Shown here: piece after piece, positions 49,049 through 57,041 of the stretch
Layout: each line of letters starts with the position of its first letter
Numbering within the stretch: position 1 is the stretch's first letter
Assembly: GCF_001613325.1 (NCBI RefSeq)
Contig: NZ_BDCD01000030.1
Span: forward strand, 60,131-124,130
Length of the DNA stretch: 64,000 bases
Direction of reading: 5' to 3'
From: Nocardia yamanashiensis NBRC 100130
GTDB lineage: Bacteria > Actinomycetota > Actinomycetes > Mycobacteriales > Mycobacteriaceae
The notes under the pieces: model-generated
What the model was told of the DNA's origin: nothing
The model's input: the letters and a program-made list of their open reading frames with translations, nothing else
The model's database searches: none
Made by a program: the position numbers and the translations under genes

Positions 49049-49756
49049 TCACAGGTGTGCGCCGGGCTTGAGAACCCCCAGCGCGGCGGCCGCCAGTACG
49101 CTGCCCCAGATCGCCCACACGTAGGGCAGGCAGCCGTCCACGCTGCGCCGTAGCGTGCGCTCCACCGCCGGGGTGGACCCGCCCGACATGATCGCAGCGA
49201 AGGCGGAACCGAAGGGGCGCAAGGTCATTCGGATGCCCAGGCCGGCCGCGATGGCGGTGGCGTAGAGCAGGATCTTGCCGCCCAGCCAGCGCGGCTCGGT
49301 AGTGACGCCGAACGGTTCGCCGGCGAACAGCGTGTAGAGGCCGGCGGCCGCCATGGCGGTGACGACCGTGCAGCGGATCGCGAGGTCGGCGCGAACCACG
49401 ATCGGGAAGCGGCCGTGCGTGCGATGCGCAATCACCGTGAGCGCCAACCAGATCGCGGCCAGCAGCCAGGCGGCGGCCACGGCCCACCACGGGAAGAAGT
49501 CGATGCCGAAGAGCGAGGCCCCGTGCGGTTCCAGGGCCATCAGGGTCAGCCCGCTGGGCAGGAACAACACCAGACAGATCTTCGGGCCGAGGTCCAGGCC
49601 GCTCATCACGGCCAAAGCGGTGGCCCGGGCGGGTGGGGTGAGCTCCGGGTCGATCACGAACCGGCTGGAGTAGTAGACCCCGAGATCCCCGCCCAGCCAG
49701 AACACGAACAACACCAGGTGCAACAGAATCCACCAGCCGTGCGGGTGTGCGCCCAT
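49049..49756 (-). CDS. Integral membrane protein with helix-borne His residues
   Basis: 235 residues with about six transmembrane segments. The first helix reads WWILLHLVLFVFWLGGDLG; the HLVLFVFWLG layout recalls CopD/DUF2269-type membrane proteins, where such a His can bind haem, but I cannot place it firmly. The start ATG at 49756 lies just downstream of regulon box 7, so it belongs to the regulon. It could serve in electron transfer or in handling a tetrapyrrole at the membrane. Confidence 0.8.
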   Translation of the reverse strand: MGAHPHGWWILLHLVLFVFWLGGDLGVYYSSRFVIDPELTPPARATALAVMSGLDLGPKICLVLFLPSGLTLMALEPHGASLFGIDFFPWWAVAAAWLLAAIWLALTVIAHRTHGRFPIVVRADLAIRCTVVTAMAAAGLYTLFAGEPFGVTTEPRWLGGKILLYATAIAAGLGIRMTLRPFGSAFAAIMSGGSTPAVERTLRRSVDGCLPYVWAIWGSVLAAAALGVLKPGAHL

Positions 49757-49768
49757 CCAACTCTCCCT

Positions 49769-49793
49769 GTTCTCTTCTGCGAAACGCTGTTTC
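49769..49793. promoter_or_regulatory. IclR-type box 7 (upstream of the membrane protein)
   Basis: GTTCT-N7-GAAAC-N3-GTTTC: two perfect half sites and one weak one, 13 nt upstream of the start at 49756. Confidence 0.7.
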
Positions 49794-49812
49794 GGTGTAG
49801 GCTCCGTCGCTA

Positions 49813-49847
49813 GTTTCACATCGAAACGCTGTTTCCACAATCGAAAC
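49813..49847. promoter_or_regulatory. IclR-type box 8 with an extra half site (upstream of the secreted chlorophyllase-like gene)
   Basis: A perfect reverse-orientation copy, GAAAC-N3-GTTTC-N7-GAAAC, spans 49823-49847. A fourth half site, GTTTC, lies at 49813. It ends 9 nt before the GTG at 49857, so bound protein would cover the transcription or translation start region. Confidence 0.82.
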
Positions 49848-49856
49848 GGGGGGTTC

Positions 49857-50735
49857 GTGCGCTCCTTACTGGCTGCCACCCTGTCCCTGCTCCTGCTCAC
49901 CGCCGCACCCACGGCCGCCGCCGAAGACGTCACCCACGAGGACGCCCGGATCGGCACGGACGAGGCCACCATCTGGCATCCCGCCCACGCCGATCACCGC
50001 CTCCCGGTGGCACTCCTGCTCACCGGCGCGAACGTGCACCGCTCCTACTACTCGGCCTTCGCCGAGGCACTGGCCCGCTACGGGTTCGTCGTGGTCGCCC
50101 CCGAACACTTCCTGATGCCCGGCTACAGCCTGCCCAGCGAATACGAGGTCGACGACGTACTCACCTGGGCCCGTACGCAAGCCGCCACGAACTCCGACCT
50201 CGGCGCCCTCATCGACCCCTCGAAGCTGGTGATAGCCGGCCACTCCTACGGCGGCGCCACCGCCCTCTACGCCGCCGCCGACCGCTGCCAGATGCCGTTC
50301 TGCTTCGGCCCGTCCTACCGCCACCCACCCGAACTACGCGCGATAGTCGGCCACGGCACCAACACCACCATCGGCCCGTACGTCGATTCGGTTGCCGTAC
50401 AAGGCATTCCCGTGATGTACATCAACGGGACCGAAGACGGCGTGAGCGAGCCCCCCGAAGCCCACGAAAGCTTCACCCGCATGTCCGGCACCCCCGCCGC
50501 GGTTTTCGTAAATATCCTCGGCGCCAACCATTTCGGCCTCACCGACCAGGACAACCCACCCGGCGCATCCCCCGACCTACGCCCCGCCACCGCACCCCGC
50601 GCCCAAACCATCTCCACCGCCGCCCGCTGGACCGCGATGTGGTTCCTCGCCCAACTCGGCGACACCGAAGCCCACCGCTACGTCTACGAAGTCGGCCCAA
50701 GCGCCGATCCCGCGGTGCGAGTGGAGATCCCCTGA
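49857..50735 (+). CDS. Secreted chlorophyllase-like hydrolase
   Basis: 292 residues. A signal peptide (LLAATLSLLLLTAAPTAAA) is followed by an alpha/beta hydrolase with the chlorophyllase-like order LPVALLLTGANVHRSYYSAF, GFVVVAPEHF, YEVDDVLTWA and the elbow AGHSYGG; GANHFGL carries the likely catalytic His. The block order resembles plant chlorophyllase, which releases phytol. An exported enzyme could start chlorophyll breakdown outside the cell. GGGGGG lies just before the GTG start, and box 8 is directly upstream. Other dienelactone-hydrolase-like esterases share this pattern, so the substrate is inferred. Confidence 0.85.
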   Translation: MRSLLAATLSLLLLTAAPTAAAEDVTHEDARIGTDEATIWHPAHADHRLPVALLLTGANVHRSYYSAFAEALARYGFVVVAPEHFLMPGYSLPSEYEVDDVLTWARTQAATNSDLGALIDPSKLVIAGHSYGGATALYAAADRCQMPFCFGPSYRHPPELRAIVGHGTNTTIGPYVDSVAVQGIPVMYINGTEDGVSEPPEAHESFTRMSGTPAAVFVNILGANHFGLTDQDNPPGASPDLRPATAPRAQTISTAARWTAMWFLAQLGDTEAHRYVYEVGPSADPAVRVEIP

Positions 50736-50762
50736 CCTACCGACGCCTCACCCATACGTGAT

Positions 50763-51893
50763 TCAGGAGAACAGGCGGGCGACGAAGGGGGTGCTGTCGG
50801 GCAGCGAGCCGTTCACGGTGGCGCTGTGGTCCTTGCCGGGATAGAAGTGTGGCTCGGGGTGGAAACCGTGAGCTTCGAGTTCGGCGATGAGCGCGATGGT
50901 GCCCGGAGCTATCACGTCGGTGTCGGCCAGCCCTTGGCCGATGAACAGTGGCCGGTCGTAGCCGGTCACCGGCACATCGAAGATCTGGTGGCCGATCTCG
51001 CCGAAGTTGCCGTCGCTGAGCGGGCGAGCGAACAGGTCCTTGATGGTGGCGCCAGGGTGCACGTCGACCAGGTTCTCCAGGCACACCGTGGCCGCGGCGC
51101 GCACGACGTCCTTGCCCAGGGGCGTGAGGTAGTAGTCGGGGTCGAAGTCCGGGCGCGCGGAGTGCAACGCGGCGAGGACGAAGGCTGGGTAGACATTGGT
51201 GTGCGGGTTGGCGACGGTGGGTGCGACGGGGCTGGTGGCCAGGGTCATCTCCTCCACGACGTGGCTGGCGGGCCCGGTCGCCACCGCGCCCCGGTAGTCC
51301 AGTTCCGGGGCATAGCGGGTCGCCATCGACGCCGTCCACACCGCCGCGCCACCACCCTGTGATTGCCCGATCGCGACCCATGTCGAGGACAGCGACGGTT
51401 CGATACTGCGGGCCGCGCGGACCATGTCGATGCCGGAGTGGGCCTCGGCGCGTCCGTCGAGGTAGGGCTGCACCCCATCGACGCTCAGGTAATCGGTGGC
51501 CACGATCGCGTACCCCTGGCCGAGCCAATGCGCCAGATAGTCGTTGTCGCGCTGAATTCGCCCGGCAATCGAGGGCTGGCAGTGATCAGCCAAGCCGACG
51601 GTGCCGTGTTCCCAGGACACCACCGGCCAGCCACCAGCCGGAGGGTTACCCGCTGGAAGGAAGATCGCGCCCGTCGACTGGGCGGGTGTGTCGTTATTAG
51701 TGCGGGTCCAATAGGTAACCCGCTCGCTCTTGGCCGCACCTGGCACCTCGGCAACCGAGGACAGCGGTCCGACGCTCACGACGGTACCCGGCGCGGGGTC
51801 GACGGGGTCGGCGACGACCACCGCGGTCGAGGGAACACCGAGCGCGGCGGTGGTGGCCAGAACGGCGAGGAGGCGGATAGGACGGACTTTCAC
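50763..51893 (-). CDS. Secreted lipase-like alpha/beta hydrolase
   Basis: 376 residues with a signal peptide (LLAVLATTAALGVPSTAVVVA). The nucleophile elbow is GQSQGGGAAVW, VIAPG and GKDHSA are late family blocks, and the overall layout is that of secretory lipases. GGTGA precedes the GTG start by a few nucleotides. No regulon box of the GTTTC type is correctly spaced upstream, so I treat it as outside the IclR set. It ends 27 nt from the convergent chlorophyllase-like gene. Confidence 0.85.
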   Translation of the reverse strand: MKVRPIRLLAVLATTAALGVPSTAVVVADPVDPAPGTVVSVGPLSSVAEVPGAAKSERVTYWTRTNNDTPAQSTGAIFLPAGNPPAGGWPVVSWEHGTVGLADHCQPSIAGRIQRDNDYLAHWLGQGYAIVATDYLSVDGVQPYLDGRAEAHSGIDMVRAARSIEPSLSSTWVAIGQSQGGGAAVWTASMATRYAPELDYRGAVATGPASHVVEEMTLATSPVAPTVANPHTNVYPAFVLAALHSARPDFDPDYYLTPLGKDVVRAAATVCLENLVDVHPGATIKDLFARPLSDGNFGEIGHQIFDVPVTGYDRPLFIGQGLADTDVIAPGTIALIAELEAHGFHPEPHFYPGKDHSATVNGSLPDSTPFVARLFS

Positions 51894-52258
51894 TCGTTCA
51901 CCTCATTTGTCTCTCAGTGGCAAGCTTGCGACTACGGGAGCATTCGAAGTTCTCGAGCGACTGACATACTGCGTTACACGATTGGGGAACCCGAAAGCGA
52001 CTGCGGACCGCGAGAATATTTGGCGCTCAGAGTTTCCCGTTACGTCACGGTCCGGGTCGTGCAGCGGTGTCCCTGAAACGTAGAGCCGAAACGCTGAGCA
52101 CCTGCCGATAGCCTTGGCGGCTGTGGCGCACTCAGCGAAATAGGTTAACGGATGACGAAGCTGTCGAGAAGTTTGCCACGCGAATCGACCTGCGTCAGAT
52201 GGCATTGCGTCGATCCGGCAACGACTGTCTAGTCGACGGCTACCGGTATCGGCCTGGT
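51894..52258. other. 365-nt gene-free stretch
   Basis: Upstream region of the lipase-like gene and downstream of the next minus-strand gene. No frame here looks coding. Scattered GTTTC (52032) and GAAAC (52075, 52088) words occur without the regulon spacing. Confidence 0.6.
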
Positions 52259-52849
52259 TTAGTGGGTGGTATCGAGCACCGGCTCGACCGATTGCAGCAG
52301 GCCCCAATCGAAGAGTGCCCGGTAGGAGCGCCTGTGCCCGGTTTCTGGGTCGGCAGCCTCGAATTCGTATCGGTGCCCGGTCGAGCCGAGGTCGATGTCT
52401 TCGACGAACGGGCCCAGTCCCGAGTTCAGAAACTCCTCCTGTGTGCACGACCACGGAGTCAGGTCCGTGACGGAATCCAATTGCGGCACCGGAACTCCTG
52501 GCTTTCGCAGCAGTCGATGAAGGAGATGACGAGGACCCACCGCCCTGAACTCGAACTGCATGCCGGGCCAGAACGGTAGATCCCACCGAGCCGATCGGAC
52601 TTCTCTTTCGCCGTAGAGCACGATGTGTTCCGAATCCGGTGTCCCCCAAGCAGTCGCGTATTCGGCGAGTGTCGTGAAGTTGTTCGTAGCGTCACCGAAC
52701 CACCACCGTGTCTCGGCGATCGCCGTGTCGGCATGCGTCGCGCCGACACGCTCGAGCAATTCCGCGGCCTGCGCTGGGGCACTCCGGCACATCGAGTGAA
52801 GCATCGACAACTGAAAGTCGTACAGCGTCGTCACAGGTTCGCCGGCCAT
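52259..52849 (-). CDS. Unrecognised 196-residue protein
   Basis: No family recognised. The ATG at 52849 is chosen for the strong GGGAGGG 6-7 nt upstream; the longer frame has shadow-like Arg/Pro-rich composition. The protein is soluble, acidic and Trp/Phe-rich (RWWFGDATNNF, FWPGMQFEF, PWSCTQEEFLNSGLGPF). It opens a run of small orphan genes and is divergent from the gene at 52939. An immunity-type role is possible but not shown. Confidence 0.7.
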   Translation of the reverse strand: MAGEPVTTLYDFQLSMLHSMCRSAPAQAAELLERVGATHADTAIAETRWWFGDATNNFTTLAEYATAWGTPDSEHIVLYGEREVRSARWDLPFWPGMQFEFRAVGPRHLLHRLLRKPGVPVPQLDSVTDLTPWSCTQEEFLNSGLGPFVEDIDLGSTGHRYEFEAADPETGHRRSYRALFDWGLLQSVEPVLDTTH

Positions 52850-52938
52850 CCTGCCCTCCCGTTGCCGCGATCGAAATCGAACGTACCAGCTCACCTGGGA
52901 TTGCCTAGCTGCCGGATGCTCGTTCGTATGCTGGCGGC

Positions 52939-53508
52939 GTGAACGACTTGGCGTATTTTCTGGCGGCGTCCGAGCAGGGGTTCCGGCTCGATGGGGACGA
53001 GGTGGTGGATTCGTTGATCCGGGAGGGGATTCTCTTGCCGGTCGACTGGTCCGGTGAGGAACGGACCGGACAGATAGCGCACTTCGTGGCGGGGCGGGTG
53101 GTGGCCTTCGGGAAGGATCGCGCGGTTGTCGCTGCCGTCGAGTCCGCGGCCGAGCAAGCGAGCGCGGCCGACCTCGACCGTGGTGAGCACGTGCCGGCGA
53201 TTCTGCGCGCAGTGGATGAAGCACTGGCGAGTGCGGGGTTGGCGCTCGGGGAACTCCGTTCCGGCGACGACGCTTACCGTATCGGCGTCATGCTTCGCAC
53301 GAGGGCGTCGAATCTGGCGTGGGGTGTGAATCGGCCTTCCCTCGAGCTGCTCTACGTCATCGACTGTCCGTGTGGTGGCATGAACGTGTGGCAGCTGGCC
53401 GCGACGGAAGCGAAACCCGCTGAGGGCGAATGCGACTCGTGCGGGCGGAACCTGTTCGATTCCGCCGGTACCCCGATCGCGCCTATGGTCGTGGAACCCG
53501 TCCGCTGA
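52939..53508 (+). CDS. Unrecognised 189-residue protein with a C-terminal zinc-ribbon-like motif
   Basis: No family recognised. A helical N-terminal part (FLAASEQGFRLDGDEVVDSLIREG) is followed by a C-terminal CPCGG ... CDSCGR pair that looks like a four-Cys zinc ribbon (about residues 142-170). The GTG start is divergent from the preceding minus-strand gene with about 90 nt between. Cytoplasmic. Confidence 0.75.
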   Translation: MNDLAYFLAASEQGFRLDGDEVVDSLIREGILLPVDWSGEERTGQIAHFVAGRVVAFGKDRAVVAAVESAAEQASAADLDRGEHVPAILRAVDEALASAGLALGELRSGDDAYRIGVMLRTRASNLAWGVNRPSLELLYVIDCPCGGMNVWQLAATEAKPAEGECDSCGRNLFDSAGTPIAPMVVEPVR

Positions 53509-53676
53509 GGTAGTTCAGTGCTCGCGAGCTTGGGCTGGAGCGAGTGGATCTATCGGCCTGTCGGGTAGCACCTTGACCATTCTCTGAGTAGCCGCGACCC
53601 GGGTGTTCGGAACCAGCCGCGGACTGGCCCGGCGGGTGCACGCAAGTGGCGATGATCGTACGAGTTCGGGCGCGAT

Positions 53677-54159
53677 TCACAGTGTGAGACCGACCACGGA
53701 ACGCAGTCCCTGGTTGAGACCGTCGTCGGAGTCGGGGTCGTCGGCCCACTCTTCGGGCAGATGCGCCTCGTAGGGCGTACGACCCCATACTGATCCGTCC
53801 CACCAGCGAACGAAAGTCACGATGTAGGAACTCAGATCGACCCTGGGGTGAGGGGCCCTGCGGTCAACCGCCAGTGCCCAGTCGGGGGCGTAGGACCAAG
53901 GGTCGAAGTCGGTTTCGAACAGCTGGCTGGATTCATCCCCACCGAAGAGCAACGCCCGGTTGTCGTCAACTCGCACCAGAACGAACCAGTTCGACGAGCC
54001 GTCTTCGTTGATCAGCCGATCTCCGGCCGACCACGGTGGGATCTCCGAACCCTTCACCTCGATCACCTGGGCGCCATCCCCCTGGCGATTCAAGAACGCG
54101 TGGCCCTCGGCGGCGACACGAGACCACAGCTCTTCGGCCTGAGGCAAAGCAAATTCCAT
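53677..54159 (-). CDS. Unrecognised 160-residue acidic protein
   Basis: No family recognised. It is acidic and Trp-rich (EIPPWSAGDRL, FDPWSYAPDWALAVD, FVRWWDGSVWGRTPY), with no signal peptide or membrane helix. Start ATG at 54159; a longer start at 54189 adds ten residues. It is part of a run of small orphan genes between 52 and 58 kb. Confidence 0.65.
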   Translation of the reverse strand: MEFALPQAEELWSRVAAEGHAFLNRQGDGAQVIEVKGSEIPPWSAGDRLINEDGSSNWFVLVRVDDNRALLFGGDESSQLFETDFDPWSYAPDWALAVDRRAPHPRVDLSSYIVTFVRWWDGSVWGRTPYEAHLPEEWADDPDSDDGLNQGLRSVVGLTL

Positions 54160-54280
54160 GCGCAGCAACGTACTACGCTGCGCAGACACTCCATGAGATA
54201 CGTCGGCATTCGCACTTCAGATCACGAGCGAACACCGGGCTTCTGCTTTCGATCCAGACGAACAGCGTCCGGGTGAGAAC

Positions 54281-54577
54281 TTACTCAATCCCCAAAGTTT
54301 CACAATCAGCGTGCGCGGTAATACCGCATCCCGCGCTGCCCGAACCGGCAAGCGCGGTGCAGCGGAAGATCAACTGGCTGTGCCGATCCGGGGCCGCGGA
54401 ACGCACGCTACTGGCCCTGACACCAGTCTTAAGTAGCCGTATGCCGCGCGGTTCGGAACGGACAATGTCGGACCTCGGAAGATCAACGAGCAGTGGATCA
54501 TCCAGCAACTCCACATCGGTCCTGATGCGTCTACCGATCGGGTTACCTATCGGAATCAGCAGAGCTCTCGCGCGCAC
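54281..54577 (-). CDS. Doubtful 98-residue ORF
   Basis: A frame overlapping the end of the gene at 54543-54788 by 35 nt. The first half (IPIGNPIGRRIRTDVELLDDPLLVDLPRSD) looks protein-like and the second half less so. No family, and no clear ribosome binding site. It may be a real small gene, a decayed fragment or chance. Confidence 0.3.
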   Translation of the reverse strand: MRARALLIPIGNPIGRRIRTDVELLDDPLLVDLPRSDIVRSEPRGIRLLKTGVRASSVRSAAPDRHSQLIFRCTALAGSGSAGCGITAHADCETLGIE

Positions 54578-54788
54578 GCTTCAGAGCTAAAACAACGGCT
54601 ACAATCGGTCGCGTGTCGCCCAGATGCCCGAATGTCACAAGATCGGCGGGATCAAAAGCCGCCGATGGTATGCCTCCTCGGATATCGATATTGCACACAA
54701 TCTTTAAGTCGGAGCCGCCTTGATCGAAGACGAGGAGATACTCATCGTCCGAAATATGCGTTACTTGCCGGAGAATAGCCGTACTCAC
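54543..54788 (-). CDS. Small unrecognised protein of 81 residues
   Basis: The GTG at 54788 has AGGAG 7 nt upstream, which is why it is chosen over the longer frame. The product (YLLVFDQGGSDLKIVCNIDIRGG, FDPADLVTFGHLGD) is soluble and not recognised. Its upstream region holds one copy of a dispersed repeat (54855-54917). Confidence 0.55.
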   Translation of the reverse strand: MSTAILRQVTHISDDEYLLVFDQGGSDLKIVCNIDIRGGIPSAAFDPADLVTFGHLGDTRPIVAVVLALKRARESSADSDR

Positions 54789-54854
54789 CGAAATGCTCCT
54801 CCTGTGGCATGGCCGGTCGTTTGATGAGGTTACAAGATCAGTCGGACGCACTAA

Positions 54855-54917
54855 CATGCCGCTGATCGCTCGGCTCAGGACGGCCGCGGCACCCGCCGGC
54901 GAACGCACCGATCTGCC
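54855..54917. repeat. Dispersed repeat, copy A
   Basis: About 63 nt starting CATGCCGCTGATCGCTCGG, closely matched at 56754-56817 with scattered substitutions. A short third match to its first part lies at 56343-56355. Confidence 0.75.
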
Positions 54918-55074
54918 GATGAGCGAGCATTCTCGCTGAGGCGCGCATTGGAATGTGATCTTGTGGCGCAACACATCTCACGATCGGTACGGAATTTCGT
55001 TCACTGCACGGCCCGCCTCTGCAGGCCCTACCGTGAACGTGCAGAGCTTCCCCTTACCACCGAGAGGAACCGCT

Positions 55075-55122
55075 AACAGCCAGCACCCTACCCAAGATCA
55101 GTGATCTCGAGCCGAAGTCAGC
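55075..55122. repeat. Left arm of a ~48-bp inverted repeat around a VOC gene
   Basis: Matches the reverse complement of 55721-55769 over about 48 nt with only a few differences. It ends 13 nt before the VOC gene start at 55135. Confidence 0.85.
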
Positions 55123-55134
55123 TAAGGTGACGGA

Positions 55135-55491
55135 ATGGTCATGCGGGTGGCGGTTCCCGTGCTGCCGTGCCGAGATGTGCAGGCAGCGCGGTCGTACTTC
55201 ACGGACGTGCTCGGATTCGACACCATATTCACCTGGGAGACCCCACCTAGCTACGCGGCCGTGATCCGCGATACCGCCGAGTTCCACCTCTACGCCGAAA
55301 GCAGCGTCGGCCCGGCCAGGGTGGTGGTTGTCGTCGACGACGTCGATTCCTGCCACGACGAGCTGCGCGCCCGCGGCGCCGACATCGTAGAGCCACTGGC
55401 TGACCGGCCCTACGGGATGCGCGACTTCAACGTACGGACACCCGATGGGCACTTGTTGATCTTTAGTCAGCCGCTTACCGAGCACGAGTGA
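55135..55491 (+). CDS. VOC-family (glyoxalase/bleomycin-resistance fold) protein
   Basis: 118 residues, the usual length for a single vicinal-oxygen-chelate domain. It starts with VPVLPCRDVQAARSYFTDVLGF, has AEFHLYAESS and VVVVVDDVDSCHDELRARGADIVEPL, and ends with FNVRTPDGHLLIF. Such proteins bind metals for isomerase or dioxygenase chemistry or simply sequester drugs. An inverted repeat of about 48 bp flanks the gene (55075-55122 and 55721-55769), which could mark a mobile or duplicated segment. Confidence 0.85.
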   Translation: MVMRVAVPVLPCRDVQAARSYFTDVLGFDTIFTWETPPSYAAVIRDTAEFHLYAESSVGPARVVVVVDDVDSCHDELRARGADIVEPLADRPYGMRDFNVRTPDGHLLIFSQPLTEHE

Positions 55492-55900
55492 CCATCAGCG
55501 GACCAGCCGGGAGAATGACCGGACCTCGTCGACGAACAACGTCCGGCTTGTCGCTGAAACCGTACGCGCTCGATGAGCTGGTGCAGGACGTGTTCGACCT
55601 GGGTGACGCGGGTTCGACGGCGCGGGTCACGACGTGGGCGAGGAGTTCGGGCACGCGTTCGGCTTCGCTGATGAACCCGCGCTGCACGAAATCGGCCGCG
55701 CCGCAACAAAAACGGCAGGTAGCCTGACTTGGCTCGAGATCGCTGATCTTGGGTAGGGTGCTGGCTGTTGAGCTGCGATTTCGTCGTGTGAACGGCGAAA
55801 ATCTGTGCACTGAGCCGGCCGGTTCCAGGGGTCTGCCCATCGCTTCCCGGTTGGCCGGAGGGTCATTCCAACGTTCGCATCTGCCGATGAGTGTTCGCTA
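55492..55900. other. Stretch without a supported gene, including the right repeat arm
   Basis: Several frames are open in both directions, but none has a convincing start or composition. The right inverted-repeat arm (55721-55769) lies here. It could be decayed sequence of a former element. Confidence 0.5.
55721..55769. repeat. Right arm of the inverted repeat around the VOC gene
   Basis: The reverse complement begins AACAGCCAGCACCCTACCC, identical to the left arm over that stretch, and continues with a few mismatches. The two arms bound about 695 bp. Confidence 0.85.
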
Positions 55901-56461
55901 TCAAGCTGTTCGACCGGACTCGCCTACCAGGTAGTCGTAGTGTTCGATCGCCGAGCCGGTTAGTTTCGACCTGTCGATTCGAGACAACGGTGCCGCGATC
56001 GTGCTGCTCGGTGCTCCCGCGCTGACAATCGCACACGCAGCGTTCAGTTCGGACTCCATGGCGGTCGGTGATGTCTCCACCCGTGCCGACCACAGGAGCA
56101 TGTGCAGGAGCGTGGTTTCCTGCTCGGGATCGTAGGCTCCGATCTGGTCGGTGCACTCGTCGGCGGCGCGGTCTCGGCTTTCGGGTGAGTCGTCGAGCAG
56201 GGCCCGAATCAACTCGAGGTAGTCCTCGGTGTCCACAGGCAAATCGACCCTTTCCGTGCACGATCCGATAGGGGCCCCGATTTTGCCCGATAGGTAGACA
56301 TGTACAGCCAGTCGGCTCGTCGACCCGTCATCCAACGCACTACATTGCCGCTGATAAGGCTGGTCGAACCGAGCGAGCCACGTTGGATGTGATCGGAGAC
56401 ATGCCCGCTTCGGGCACCTTCGTTGGCTGATCGAAATAGTCTCGGGCCGGGAGGTGGTCAA
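55901..56461 (-). CDS. Unrecognised protein, start uncertain
   Basis: The C-terminal 110 residues look like a genuine acidic helical protein (DTEDYLELIRALLDDSPESRDRAADECTDQIG, ETTLLHMLLWSARVETSPTAMESELNAAC). The first 50-60 residues are Arg/Ser-rich and may be untranslated, so the true start could lie near 56250-56310. HEAT-like or immunity-type repeats are possible; no family recognised. Confidence 0.5.
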   Translation of the reverse strand: MTTSRPETISISQRRCPKRACLRSHPTWLARFDQPYQRQCSALDDGSTSRLAVHVYLSGKIGAPIGSCTERVDLPVDTEDYLELIRALLDDSPESRDRAADECTDQIGAYDPEQETTLLHMLLWSARVETSPTAMESELNAACAIVSAGAPSSTIAAPLSRIDRSKLTGSAIEHYDYLVGESGRTA

Positions 56462-56738
56462 AGTGATCGGTCACAAGCGAGATGTCGTCGCCTCTGAGGT
56501 GCAGGAGATTCTGAACTACTTCGGCAAGTGCCCAATCTGTGGGCATCCGGCGCGTGCATGGCACATCACCGCGGAGTTCGACGACAACCAAGTCGAGAGC
56601 CAAGATGTCGGGGAGTGCGGTGGTTGGTGCGGCTGGAAGGGGCCGGTCCGACCGGTCGCGATGACTGCCGGCGCCTTGGTGCTCACCAATGCGCAGAAGG
56701 AGATCAGAGCGGTACCCCTGGGTCTTCCTTCATCCTGA
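56454..56738 (+). CDS. Small zinc-ribbon-like protein, 94 residues
   Basis: The product contains CPICGHP (about residues 26-32) and a later CGGWCGW, a likely four-Cys zinc site, between a short N-terminal helix and an uncharged tail. No family recognised. Its start overlaps the divergent frame at 55901-56461 by a few bases, so at least one of the two starts is probably further in. Confidence 0.5.
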   Translation: MVKVIGHKRDVVASEVQEILNYFGKCPICGHPARAWHITAEFDDNQVESQDVGECGGWCGWKGPVRPVAMTAGALVLTNAQKEIRAVPLGLPSS

Positions 56739-57041
56739 AGGGCGAACATCCTGCATTGCCGCTGATCGCTCGGTTCAGGACGGTCGCGGCGCCCGCTGGC
56801 AACCGCACTGATCTGGCGAATGCAGTGCGAATGCCGCGACTTACAAGGCATCTCAGCACTTCTGGGCCTGGGTTTGCGGCGACTCGTGGCCAGTGAGCGC
56901 TTGGGTACCTGTCGAGTGTATTCGGGCTGGTTACGACCAGTTCGGCGAGTTCTTCTCGAGGGAGCACCCGAGCGTGCGGGCACGCACTGGACACAATGCA
57001 ACGCGGGGCAATCGGATGATTGGCCCCGCGCCTACATCTAC
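56739..57041. other. 303-nt stretch with a repeat copy and no supported gene
   Basis: It contains repeat copy B (56754-56817). A plus-strand frame through 56820-57197 is open but lies antisense to a better-supported secreted-protein gene. Confidence 0.5.
56754..56817. repeat. Dispersed repeat, copy B
   Basis: About 64 nt matching copy A at 54855-54917 (TGCCGCTGATCGCTCGG at the start, GATCTG near the end) with scattered base changes. Confidence 0.75.

Noticed and set aside
52032..52092. GTTTC and GAAAC words upstream of the lipase-like gene at 50763-51893
   Set aside because: The spacing does not match the N3/N7 pattern of the eight regulon boxes and they lie far from the start codon.
55475..55840. 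Opposing open frames after the VOC gene
   Set aside because: Both are open by chance in GC-rich DNA, overlap the right repeat arm and show no family pattern.
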